DNA of 15,540 nt from Thermocaproicibacter sp002397355 (GCA_036830905.1 DAISNS010000048.1:1-15540); one strand, 5' to 3'. Counted from the stretch's first letter, positions 8,502 to 14,923 are shown. The notes: a model not told the origin generated them from the sequence alone. Made by a program: numbers and translations.

Positions 8502-8530
8502 ATATTACAATGGCGTCCAGATAATGTCAA
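8502..8530 (-). promoter_or_regulatory. Sigma-A promoter of the GH130-transporter operon
   Basis: On the minus strand TTGACA (8530-8525), a 17-bp spacer and TAATAT (8507-8502) give a near-perfect promoter. The start site should be near 8495, leaving a leader of about 210 nt before the GH130 ATG at 8286. Confidence 0.85.
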
Positions 8531-8843
8531 TATCTTTTTTATATTTTGTTGATATATGTGCATTTTTTCCCGGCGTCAGACCAGCGCTCCGCCAAAGGGG
8601 CGGTACCCGAATCCGCATGTTTTTCGCTGGATAGAATTTTAAGCGCCGTCTTTTGTCCTCCCGGAAGGCATGCGGAATTCAATCTGCGATTCTTGGCAGA
8701 ATACATTTCGCCGATTTGAAAAATTTGGTAAAAATTTCTTGAAAATTATGCTTCCCGGTCATTGACATTTCAAATCGGTTATTCTATCATGTTCCTGCCG
8801 CGAAACGAAATTTGTTAGGTTACACATTCCGCCCCGCCGCCGC
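8531..8843. other. Gene-free AT-rich stretch between lacI and the operon promoter
   Basis: No plausible gene is seen. The AT-rich core near 8715-8790 holds two overlapping promoter-like elements on opposite strands: plus TTGACA (8762-8767)-N17-TATCAT (8785-8790), and minus TTGAAA (8773-8768)-N17-CATAAT (8750-8745). The minus one could be a second operon promoter; the plus one would read into the lacI 3' end as antisense. The rest shows nothing I recognise. Confidence 0.5.
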
Positions 8844-8880
8844 AAAAAAAGCGGGCTCCTGCAAAAGAGGGACCCGGGCG
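8844..8880 (-). terminator. Intrinsic terminator after lacI
   Basis: Minus-strand hairpin (CGGG-T-C-CCT paired with AGG-A-G-CCCG, with one G.T pair and one mismatch) followed by TTTTTTT, 55 to 90 bp after the lacI stop. It separates lacI from the GH130 operon. Confidence 0.75.
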
Positions 8881-8934
8881 AAAGGCGGACGGATGAAAAC
8901 GCGGGGCGGCGCGGAAAAGGCGAAGCGCCCGGCC

Positions 8935-9933
8935 CTAATCGATCTTCCGGATGGATTCTCTCGAAATAAAGCTGCCGTCGACGTAGATCCGCTGCGGTTC
9001 GCCGCCGCGGTCGGCAAGCCGGCCCATCATGCGGTTGAACGCTTCCAGCGCGATCTTCCGCCTGTCGATGTTGAACGTCGAAAGCTTCGGGGCGGTAAAC
9101 CGGCTGAGGTCGGTGTTGTCGAAGCTGACGAGGGAAACGTCCCGCGGGACCGAGAGGCCCGCTTTCGCAAGGCTCTGCATCAGAAAATGGGCGGCCATGT
9201 CGCAGTGGCACACGAACGCGGTGGGCAGCTCCTCCGGCAGAGCCAGGTCGAGGCTGTAAACGCCGGTCCGGGGGTCGTTGTTCACGATGTGCCAGCGGTC
9301 GTCGACGGGAAGGCCGCTCTGCCTGAGCGCTTTGCAGTAGCCGTAATAGCGGTCCATGATGCTCGCGGTTTCCCGCGTGTCGCCGACGAAGCCGATTTTC
9401 CTGTGGCCGTTTTCAAGCAGCCGGACGGTCGCGCAGTAGCCGAGGTAGAAATTGTCGGAGATGATGCAGTCGAGGTTCACGGACGCCTTGTAGAAATCGA
9501 TGAGCACGATGGGAATCCCCAGCCGGACGAGGGCGTTCAGATATTTTTCGTCGATTTCCCCGGCAATGAAGATCCCTTCGAAGACGCCCGCGGACAGGAG
9601 CGCGGGAACCGCGAGGTCCTTTTCCTCCTCGTTGTCGACGACGAAATTCGACAGGGCCTGCCCCGAGATCTGGCACTTCCGGTTCAGGTAGTAATATATG
9701 GTCGTATAGAAGTTTTCATTCTTCAGGAAGAAGCGCTTGGGGACCACAAACGCAAGCTTCCGGCGCTTCTGGCCGTTTTCGCCCTGGCGCGTATAGCCCA
9801 TTTCGAGGGCGGTTTCCTGAATTTTCCGCCTCAGGCCCGGGCTGATGCCGGGCTGGCCGTTCAGCGCCTTGGAGACGGATACCTTGGAGATTCCGATCCT
9901 GTCCGCTATCATCTGCATAGTTACTTTACTCAT
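8935..9933 (-). CDS. LacI-family transcriptional regulator
   Basis: A 332-residue sugar-responsive DNA-binding regulator. The N-terminal HTH and hinge are clear: VTMQMIADRIGISKVSVSKA (4-23), then LNGQPGIS and a hinge to about 60. The rest is a periplasmic-binding-protein-like effector domain (for example GIFIAGEIDEKYL, IVLIDFYK, KIGFVGDTRE, DVSLVSFDNTDLSRF). ATG at 9933 with GGAGG about 11 nt upstream. It is divergent from the DUF1861 gene across 173 bp and lies upstream of the GH130-transporter operon in the same orientation but separated by a terminator and about 600 bp. It probably represses one or both units and responds to a mannoside or its breakdown product; effector inferred only from context. 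The first codons contain GTAAAGTAAC, related to words near the two other transcription units. Confidence 0.93.
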   Translation of the reverse strand: MSKVTMQMIADRIGISKVSVSKALNGQPGISPGLRRKIQETALEMGYTRQGENGQKRRKLAFVVPKRFFLKNENFYTTIYYYLNRKCQISGQALSNFVVDNEEEKDLAVPALLSAGVFEGIFIAGEIDEKYLNALVRLGIPIVLIDFYKASVNLDCIISDNFYLGYCATVRLLENGHRKIGFVGDTRETASIMDRYYGYCKALRQSGLPVDDRWHIVNNDPRTGVYSLDLALPEELPTAFVCHCDMAAHFLMQSLAKAGLSVPRDVSLVSFDNTDLSRFTAPKLSTFNIDRRKIALEAFNRMMGRLADRGGEPQRIYVDGSFISRESIRKID

Positions 9934-9970
9934 TTTCTTTGTTTCCTCCGAATTTCTGTGGATGAAAGGA

Positions 9971-9999
9971 ATTATAGCATGGAGCGCAAAGAATTACAA
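9971..9999 (-). promoter_or_regulatory. Promoter of lacI
   Basis: On the minus strand TTGTAA (9999-9994), 17-bp spacer, TATAAT (9976-9971). The -10 is a perfect match. The start site near 9964 leaves about 30 nt before the lacI ATG. Confidence 0.8.
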
Positions 10000-10071
10000 A
10001 TAAAACCTTCCGATTCCTTTCGGCGGAATTTCCCGTAATCCTCCGAAAACACTGCCGGTCAATAAAAATCA

Positions 10072-10106
10072 TATAAAAAGACGAAAAAAGCAAAGGATCT
10101 GACGCA
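10072..10106 (+). promoter_or_regulatory. Weak -10 and RBS of the DUF1861 gene
   Basis: TATAAA at 10072-10077 is the best -10 candidate, but no good -35 lies 17 bp upstream (ACACTG), which suggests activator dependence or a different start. AAAGGA at 10092-10097 is 9 nt from the ATG at 10107 and supports that start. Confidence 0.45.
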
Positions 10107-11051
10107 ATGCTATCTGTTACTTTACAGGCAAGACCATGTTATGAGCTTCTGGAGGATTATGAGAAAAACAAGCGCGTTTTCCGCGCGGCAAAGCTGGAAT
10201 TTTCCTCTATGGCGGGGCGGGACGTCTACAACGTGTCGGTCCCTCTTCTGATGGACGGCGCCGCCTACATAGCCGGCCGGGCGGAAACGCGCGCGTCCGA
10301 AATATCGGAGGTCGTGTTCTTCCGGAAGACCGGCCGCTTCTGCACGCCGGTGTGCCCGCCGGCCCCGTTTCCTCTGCTGCAGGACCCGTTCCTCGCCCGC
10401 ATCCGGGGCGAGATCGTCTTCGGCGGCGTCCGGCTGAAAACCGACCCGCGGGATCCGCAGAAAATCGCCGGCTACCGGACGGAATTCTACAGGGGAAGCA
10501 CGATCCGGGACCTGCGCCCCTTTGCCGCCGGCCCCGAACATATGAAGGACATCCGCCTGGTCCAGCTCTCCGACGGAACGGTCGGCATTTTCACGCGCCC
10601 GCAGGGGAACGGCGCCGGAAAGGGAAAAGTCGGCTTTACCCGCGTCGACCGGCTGGAGGACGTCACGCGGGAGGCGATCCTCGGCGCGGAGATCATCCCC
10701 TCCCTCTTTACGGAGGACGAATGGGGCGGCGTCAACAACGTTCATCTCCTGAAAAACGGCCTGCTGGGCGTGATCGGCCACATCGCCTACATGAGCCGCG
10801 GGATGACGCGGCATTACTTCCCGGCCGCGTTCGCGTTCAACCCCGAAACGCTGGAATACACGCCGGTCAAAATCATCTGCAGGCGTTCCGATGTTCTGGA
10901 CGCGCCGGCGAAGCGCCCGGACCTGAAGGACGTCCTGTTCCCGGGCGGAATCGTCCGCAAGGGGGAGCGCGCAGACCTGTACGTCGGGGTTTCCGACGCG
11001 ACGGCGCAGTGCGTCGAGATCGGGGACCCGTTCCTCGAGTACGAGGCGTAA
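10107..11051 (+). CDS. DUF1861 family beta-propeller protein (glycosidase-like, uncharacterised)
   Basis: A 314-residue protein that I recognise as DUF1861, a family predicted to fold as a five-bladed propeller like GH130/GH43 enzymes but without a settled reaction that I can name. Conserved blocks are visible: YNVSVPLLMDGAAYIAGRAE (41-60), GEIVFGGV (101-108), YRTEFYRG (123-130), MKDIRLVQLSDGTVGIFTRP (146-165), EWGGVNNVHLLKNGLLGVIG (205-224) and KRPDLKDVLFPGGI (269-282). No signal peptide, so it acts in the cytoplasm. It is divergent from lacI and alone in its unit; an RBS AAAGGA supports the ATG. Context suggests it acts on the same glycan as the GH130 enzyme. An enzyme on a mannoside, or a non-catalytic sugar-binding propeller, are both possible. 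Confidence 0.78.
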   Translation: MLSVTLQARPCYELLEDYEKNKRVFRAAKLEFSSMAGRDVYNVSVPLLMDGAAYIAGRAETRASEISEVVFFRKTGRFCTPVCPPAPFPLLQDPFLARIRGEIVFGGVRLKTDPRDPQKIAGYRTEFYRGSTIRDLRPFAAGPEHMKDIRLVQLSDGTVGIFTRPQGNGAGKGKVGFTRVDRLEDVTREAILGAEIIPSLFTEDEWGGVNNVHLLKNGLLGVIGHIAYMSRGMTRHYFPAAFAFNPETLEYTPVKIICRRSDVLDAPAKRPDLKDVLFPGGIVRKGERADLYVGVSDATAQCVEIGDPFLEYEA

Positions 11052-11108
11052 GGCGGGCCGCCCGGCGATGCGGCGTCTTTCCGCCAAAACCGGCGGGCGG
11101 CGGCGAGC

Positions 11109-11153
11109 TCCGCGGAAATCACAGCCGGAATATCGCCATGGATTTCCGGCGGA
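11109..11153 (+). other. Inverted repeat downstream of the DUF1861 gene
   Basis: TCCGCGGAAATC (11109-11120) pairs with GATTTCCGGCGGA (11141-11153), a 12-bp stem with one bulge and a 20-nt loop. There is no T-tract after it, so it is at best a weak or Rho-assisted terminator or an mRNA 3' stabiliser. Confidence 0.4.
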
Positions 11154-11216
11154 CTGTCCACTTTGTCAACCGTCAAACCGCCTCGTCCTTTCCTGCTTTC
11201 GCGTTTCAAATAACAT

Positions 11217-11245
11217 TTGACAATTATCACGATTGCGTCTATACT
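11217..11245 (+). promoter_or_regulatory. Sigma-A promoter of the zinc-ribbon gene
   Basis: TTGACA (11217-11222), 17-bp spacer, TATACT (11240-11245): close to perfect consensus. The predicted start near 11252 lies directly in front of a hairpin. Confidence 0.88.
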
Positions 11246-11254
11246 TAGCCTAAG

Positions 11255-11277
11255 TGCCTGACCAGTGCGGTCAGGCA
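11255..11277 (+). promoter_or_regulatory. 5' UTR stem-loop before the zinc-ribbon gene
   Basis: A perfect 9-bp stem TGCCTGACC / GGTCAGGCA with the 5-nt loop AGTGC, followed by TATTTTATT. It begins about 3 nt after the predicted transcription start. It may stabilise the 5' end or act as a weak attenuator; the T-tract is broken by A residues. Confidence 0.65.
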
Positions 11278-11303
11278 TATTTTATTCAAATGAGGTATGC
11301 TAA

Positions 11304-11576
11304 TTGAATCACCAGGACAAGACCTTAATCTGCAAAGACTGCGGCCAGGAATTCGTATTTACTGCAAGCGAACAGGATTTCTTCGAAGAAAAGGGATTTA
11401 CGAATGAACCGCAAAGATGTAAATCGTGCCGCGACGCCCGCAAGAATTCCAGAAGCTCGCAGCGCGAAATGTTCGACGCCGTCTGCGCTTCCTGCGGAAA
11501 ACCTTGCAGAGTGCCATTCCATCCGACCGAAGGCCGTCCGGTGTATTGCAGCGACTGCTTCTCAAAGCAGAGATAA
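11304..11576 (+). CDS. Small protein with two zinc ribbons
   Basis: A 90-residue protein starting at TTG 11304, supported by TGAGGT about 7 nt upstream and the consensus promoter. Two treble-clef/zinc-ribbon CxxC pairs are visible: C10/C13 with C39/C42 and C61/C64 with C82/C85, plus an extra C68. The N-terminal ribbon (LICKDCGQEFVFTASEQDFF then RCKSCR) is the widespread 'probable zinc-ribbon' type (PF13451-like) found in many Firmicutes, and the second ribbon (CASCGKPCRVPF, YCSDCF) is of the CxxCxxxCxVPF type. Function unknown; nucleic-acid or protein binding is usual for such folds. It stands alone with its own promoter and terminator, unrelated in theme to the sugar genes. Confidence 0.9.
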   Translation: MNHQDKTLICKDCGQEFVFTASEQDFFEEKGFTNEPQRCKSCRDARKNSRSSQREMFDAVCASCGKPCRVPFHPTEGRPVYCSDCFSKQR

Positions 11577-11590
11577 TTTCGACAGACTGG

Positions 11591-11618
11591 AGAGCCCGCT
11601 TGCGCGGGCTCTTTTTTT
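11591..11618 (+). terminator. Intrinsic terminator of the zinc-ribbon gene
   Basis: Perfect 9-bp stem AGAGCCCGC / GCGGGCTCT with loop TTGC and a TTTTTTT tract (11612-11618), 15 bp after the stop. Its core is nearly identical to the hairpins of the tRNA-Val array at 15059 and 15227. Confidence 0.95.
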
Positions 11619-11778
11619 ATAAGCGGAACGCTACCGGTCAGGCGAGCGGAGCTTTGGCTCCCTTTCTCATGCGCTTCAAAAAGGGGTGCAGGAGGGGAGC
11701 CTGTGCGGAAAGCCCGAAATCGAGAAGGCCGCGCTGACCTTATGGGCCTGTACGGTCGGTATTCGCAACACGGTGAAT

Positions 11779-11801
11779 AAAAAGGGCGATTCCCCGACGC
11801 C
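11779..11801 (-). terminator. Weak candidate terminator after the dehydrogenase gene
   Basis: On the minus strand GGCG - 9-nt loop - CGCC is followed by CTTTTT, about 30 bp after the dehydrogenase stop. The stem is only 4 bp, so it may not work alone. Nothing else of note is visible between 11619 and 11830. Confidence 0.3.
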
Positions 11802-11830
11802 AGTTCCCGCAGGTTCATCCGCATTCCCTC

Positions 11831-12883
11831 CTAATCCTTCACGATTTTTACAACCGCTTTGACAATATCCGCCTTGTTCCGCACGCTCGAATCCATCGCG
11901 TTCTGAATATCGTCGAAATCGAAAACGTTGGTCACGATCCCCTTGAGGTTGACCTTACCGGAAGCGACCGCCTGAATCGCCATGGGGTAAATGTGCCTGT
12001 AGCGGAAAACCGTTTTGATGGTCAGCTCCTTGTCGAGCGCAAGGCTCATCGGAATACTGACCATTCCGGTTGCGCTGTAACCCACGCAGACGATCGTGGC
12101 GCCTTTTTTCGTCATATGTACGGCCTGCTGCGTCGTTTTTTCGGTGCCCGCCGTCTCAATGACCAGGTCGCAGCCGCGTCCGCCCGTCAGATCCAGCACG
12201 GCCTTTACCGCGTCTTGCTCCTTTCCATTGATCACGCCGTCAGCGCCCAGCTCGAGCGCCTTGTCCAGCCGTTTCTGCATGATGTCCACCATATAGACCT
12301 CGGAGACCCCCTCCGCTTTTAAGGCCATCATGGAAACAAGCCCGATGCACCCCGCCCCGGTCACGACAGCCGTCTGCCCGATGTGCGCGCCGCCCTGGTT
12401 CGCCGCGTGGAAGCCGACCGCCAGCGGCTCGATCAGCGCGCCTTCCATGGTGCTCACATTCTCCGGCAGCTTAAAGCAGAGGTCCGCCTCGTGCGCGACA
12501 TATTCCTGAAAAACTCCATCGACGGGCGGCGTCGCAAAGAAGACGACGTCCGGGCAAAGGTTATACCGGCCCGTTCTGCAGAATTCGCAGTGGCCGCAGG
12601 TTTTGCCCGGTTCCAGCGCGACCCTGTCTCCGACCTTCAGGTGCGTGACGTTTCTGCCGACCTCCACCACCGTGCCGCCCGGCTCATGGCCGAGAACGAA
12701 CGGCGGCTTCACGACGTAATCGCCGATGCGTCCGTTTGCATAGTAATGCAGATCCGAACCGCAGATGCCCACATATTCCAGCTTGACAAGGACTTCGTTG
12801 TCTGCCGGGCGGGGGATCTCCCGCTCGACAAACCCCATTTTACCGATTCCGTTCATAACCGCGACTTTCATTTTACCCTGCAT
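11831..12883 (-). CDS. Zinc-dependent polyol dehydrogenase (sorbitol/xylitol dehydrogenase type, MDR family)
   Basis: A 350-residue medium-chain dehydrogenase that should oxidise a polyol to a ketose (or the reverse) in the cytoplasm. Catalytic zinc ligands follow the sorbitol-dehydrogenase pattern: C41 (GICGSDLHYY), H66/E67 (LGHEPGG) and E152 (IEPLAV). Structural zinc cysteines C96, C99, C102 and C110 are all present. The Rossmann motif GAGCIG is at 176-181 and D200 ends the second strand, which predicts NAD rather than NADP. The ATG at 12883 has AGGGGG about 10 nt upstream; Met5 is the alternative. It has its own consensus promoter and a palindrome just after the start site, and the ROK gene lies upstream in the same direction behind a strong terminator. 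L-iditol/sorbitol, xylitol or a related polyol is the likely substrate; sequence alone cannot choose. Confidence 0.92.
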   Translation of the reverse strand: MQGKMKVAVMNGIGKMGFVEREIPRPADNEVLVKLEYVGICGSDLHYYANGRIGDYVVKPPFVLGHEPGGTVVEVGRNVTHLKVGDRVALEPGKTCGHCEFCRTGRYNLCPDVVFFATPPVDGVFQEYVAHEADLCFKLPENVSTMEGALIEPLAVGFHAANQGGAHIGQTAVVTGAGCIGLVSMMALKAEGVSEVYMVDIMQKRLDKALELGADGVINGKEQDAVKAVLDLTGGRGCDLVIETAGTEKTTQQAVHMTKKGATIVCVGYSATGMVSIPMSLALDKELTIKTVFRYRHIYPMAIQAVASGKVNLKGIVTNVFDFDDIQNAMDSSVRNKADIVKAVVKIVKD

Positions 12884-12929
12884 GACATGTGTTCCCCCTT
12901 CAAGCGTATCTGCTAAGATAATAAAATGG

Positions 12930-12951
12930 TTTATTGAAACTCATTAATAAA
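12930..12951. promoter_or_regulatory. Candidate operator of the dehydrogenase gene
   Basis: TTTATT (12930-12935) and AATAAA (12946-12951) form an inverted repeat around 10 bases, just downstream of the predicted start site (about 12955). An AT-rich palindrome of this size resembles NagC/Mlc-type ROK operators, and a ROK repressor is encoded next door. Confidence 0.5.
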
Positions 12952-12961
12952 GTTCGCCTCA

Positions 12962-12990
12962 ATCATACCTTGCTCATATTGATTTGTCAA
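12962..12990 (-). promoter_or_regulatory. Sigma-A promoter of the dehydrogenase gene
   Basis: Minus-strand TTGACA (12990-12985), 17-bp spacer, TATGAT (12967-12962). Predicted start near 12955, giving a leader of about 70 nt. Confidence 0.85.
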
Positions 12991-12991
12991 T

Positions 12992-13009
12992 AAGTTTTAG
13001 AGAAAACTT
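12992..13009. promoter_or_regulatory. Palindrome abutting the -35 of the dehydrogenase promoter
   Basis: AAGTTTT (12992-12998) and AAAACTT (13003-13009) are perfect inverted arms around AGAG, ending 1 bp from the -35 box. The position suits an activator or second repressor site; it is not T-tailed, so it is unlikely to be a terminator. Confidence 0.45.
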
Positions 13010-13130
13010 TTAAATTTATATAATATCACATGGTTCGTGCGTGCGATTGTTTTTGAGAAAGCGTCCCGCGAGTCGCCGCAGGCCCGTTCCGCTCCCCGGA
13101 CTGCGGAAGGAAACCGCGGCCGCTCCCCAC

Positions 13131-13178
13131 TGCAAAAGAAACAAGGGAGACATCCGGTGCGGACCGGATGTCTCCCTT
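13131..13178 (-). terminator. Intrinsic terminator after the ROK gene
   Basis: A 16-bp perfect stem (13163-13178 with 13143-13158) around a 4-nt loop, followed on the minus strand by TGTTTCTTTT. It lies about 25 bp after the ROK stop and separates that gene from the dehydrogenase promoter. Confidence 0.88.
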
Positions 13179-13201
13179 ATGAAACGCTTTGCCGGCCGGG
13201 G

Positions 13202-14332
13202 TCAGCAAACCTGGTCGATAAACGCCGCGATATGCATCAGCGCCGCTCCCACCGCCGCAGCTTCCGTACGGTAAGAGCAAACTTTGATATAGCTTCCGTC
13301 CTCTTCAAAAGTATTCAGCTCAGCCGCGCGTTTCTGCAGCTCCGATACATAGTCTTCCATGTAGGCGCCTATATAGCCGCCGAGGATCACGCTGCAGTCG
13401 AACGACATCCGCAGGTTGTTGACCGCCGTCGCAAGGTAGCCGAGATAGTCGTCCCACGCCGCCACGATTTTGGCGTTGCCCCCGCGAAGCAGCCTGAAAA
13501 AAGCCGCCAGGTCGCCGTCCGTCAGGTTGGACAGAACGGAAGCGTTGCAGTAGGCGTCCAGGCAGCCGTTTTTTCCGCAATAGCATTTTCTTCCGCCCCG
13601 CACAATGGTAATATGGCCGAATTCGCCGCTGCGCTGATTATCCCCCTGAAAAATCCTGTCGTTCAGGAGGATGGCGCCGCCGACTGAATTGCTCAAGGAA
13701 AGATAGACGCCGTTCTCAATGGACTTTCTGTTCCATATCTCGGCGGTGCCGGCGGCATTCGCATCGTTGCAGAAAATACAGGGGTAATGGCAAAATTCCA
13801 CAAATTTTGCGCATGGGACATTCTGTATCTGCAAGACATGCGAATCGATCAATGTCCGCCCATCGGTTGACAATATTCCGGGGACGGAAACGCCCATACC
13901 CAGGATCGACTCCGGATCCACCTGGGACCGCTCGACGAAACGGTTCACAGTCGCGCCAAGCGTCTCGGCGTATTCCATTGATTTCCGGTACGGGATTTTT
14001 TCACGGATGCTTTCCATAACGGAACCATCCATGTTCACCAACACTACGCTGACGTGGTTCAGCGTAATATCCACGCCGAGCGCCAGACGGGCATTTTTCA
14101 CGCAGGTCAGCGCCACTGCCTTCCGGCCTCCGGTGGAGTCGAGCGTCCCGCATTCTTCAATAAGGCCGGCGTCCTGTAGAGATTTAACATTCTGTATGAC
14201 AGTGGGAAGGCTGATGCCCAGCCGATAGGCAATTTCCGGTTTCGAAATAGGGCCATCCTTATAAATCAGTTTAAAAACGCGGTTTCCATTTGCTTTTTTA
14301 AGGCGGGCACTGTCCGTACGTCTTTGCGCCAT
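13202..14332 (-). CDS. ROK-family transcriptional repressor (NagC/XylR-like)
   Basis: A 376-residue repressor with an N-terminal winged helix-turn-helix (about 12-70; GPISKPEIAYRLGISLPTVI is the recognition region) fused to a ROK sugar-binding domain. Seen: LGVDIT phosphate-loop-like strand (85-90), CNDANAAGTAE with D190, GEFGHITI with zinc ligand H240, and the ROK zinc motif C250-x-C252-G-x-x-G-C257-L-D259. The last position is Asp where the signature usually has Glu. The ATG at 14332 has AAGGAG 7 nt upstream. It lies upstream of and parallel to the polyol dehydrogenase gene, which has a palindrome over its start site, so it probably represses that gene and itself. The effector is likely a free or phosphorylated sugar; kinase activity is unlikely to be its main role. 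Confidence 0.93.
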   Translation of the reverse strand: MAQRRTDSARLKKANGNRVFKLIYKDGPISKPEIAYRLGISLPTVIQNVKSLQDAGLIEECGTLDSTGGRKAVALTCVKNARLALGVDITLNHVSVVLVNMDGSVMESIREKIPYRKSMEYAETLGATVNRFVERSQVDPESILGMGVSVPGILSTDGRTLIDSHVLQIQNVPCAKFVEFCHYPCIFCNDANAAGTAEIWNRKSIENGVYLSLSNSVGGAILLNDRIFQGDNQRSGEFGHITIVRGGRKCYCGKNGCLDAYCNASVLSNLTDGDLAAFFRLLRGGNAKIVAAWDDYLGYLATAVNNLRMSFDCSVILGGYIGAYMEDYVSELQKRAAELNTFEEDGSYIKVCSYRTEAAAVGAALMHIAAFIDQVC

Positions 14333-14345
14333 TTGAATGCTCCTT

Positions 14346-14362
14346 AATTGTTTTTATCAATT
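14346..14362. promoter_or_regulatory. Palindrome in the ROK gene leader
   Basis: AATTG (14346-14350) and CAATT (14358-14362) are inverted arms around seven bases, between the predicted start site and the ROK RBS. A possible autoregulatory operator, though short and AT-rich. Confidence 0.3.
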
Positions 14363-14372
14363 TGCCTTACTA

Positions 14373-14401
14373 AGTATATCGCTTGTCCTCCGTCTTTACA
14401 A
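14373..14401 (-). promoter_or_regulatory. Promoter of the ROK gene
   Basis: Minus-strand TTGTAA (14401-14396), 17-bp spacer, TATACT (14378-14373). Same -35 word and spacing as the lacI promoter. Confidence 0.72.
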
Positions 14402-14720
14402 CTGCAATCTTGCTCCTGATACGCTGCATCGGTTTGTCAAAGCTATGTCAATCACTGGTTTTATCGCGAACACGCAAACGATCAATAAAGGAAAATGGAC
14501 AGCGTTCCACCGTCATTGTGAAGCAATCCAAGGCTTTCTTCCCTTCACGCAACTGTGAACTGAATCTTTGTATCGCTTGATCGTGGGGAACGGTTTGACG
14601 ACAGACGGTGACGGCAAGTCACAAGATACTTATCCGAACGATGTCGAGCTTCCTCCCTCGGTAAGAGATTCTTTCTTCTGCCGGAGATTCGTGAGTTCTA
14701 CGCGAGCGAAGACGGGCAGC

Positions 14721-14749
14721 AAGCTTTTCCCGCGTTCCGCGGAAAAGGA
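14721..14749. repeat. Palindromic repeat, outlying copy
   Basis: This 29-base element is a near-perfect hairpin, CTTTTCC(C)GCG - TTC - CGCGGAAAAG, with identical copies at 14957-14985 and 15125-15153. After each copy follows a similar GC-rich run and a T-tract (GGACGCCTCC...TTTTTT here, GGATGCCGCC...TTTTTTT in the others), so the shared element is longer but diverged here. It looks like a dispersed REP-like family. Confidence 0.8.
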
Positions 14750-14827
14750 CGCCTCCCTCCGGGGCACTTTTTTACTGCCTTCTCGGCGGAACGCTGGACG
14801 AGCCGCTGGATGGATTTTAAATTTTAT

Positions 14828-14847
14828 TGGCGCACAAATGGCGCACA
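14828..14847. repeat. Short direct repeat TGGCGCACA
   Basis: TGGCGCACA occurs at 14828-14836 and 14839-14847 with period 11. It lies between the outlying palindromic repeat and the terminator before the tRNA-derived array. Possibly a relic of an integration event near the tRNA cluster, but no integrase is present. Confidence 0.5.
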
Positions 14848-14879
14848 GCGGTTTTTGACGCGCTACGGACAAAATAAAA

Positions 14880-14923
14880 GCCGCACCCGACAGCCCATAA
14901 ATGGCTATCTGATGCGGTTTTTT
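14880..14923. terminator. Bidirectional terminator-like hairpin at the far end of the tRNA-derived array
   Basis: CCGCA/TGCGG at the base and AGCC/GGCT at the tip form a long stem with three single mismatches around CATAAAT. On the plus strand it is followed by TTTTTT (14918-14923), on the minus strand by CTTTTATTTT. On the minus strand it comes directly after a tRNA-like CCACCA end. Confidence 0.7.

Larger units (their letters stand above)
14402..14879. other. Gene-free stretch with repeat fragments
   Basis: No convincing gene on either strand; the short open frames have no RBS, no domain and run through repeats. It contains one copy of a hairpin repeat (14721-14749) and a short direct repeat (14828-14847), both described separately. 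The part from 14402 to 14700 shows nothing I recognise. Confidence 0.6.

Noticed and set aside
8440..8560. Catabolite-responsive (cre) site at the operon promoter
   Set aside because: No sequence with the central CG and flanking pattern of a cre site was found there.
8812..10038. Plus-strand open frame across the lacI gene
   Set aside because: Shadow of lacI; no recognisable protein and it runs across the lacI promoter.
10122..11087. Minus-strand open frame opposite the DUF1861 gene
   Set aside because: No family features; the plus strand has the conserved DUF1861 blocks and an RBS.
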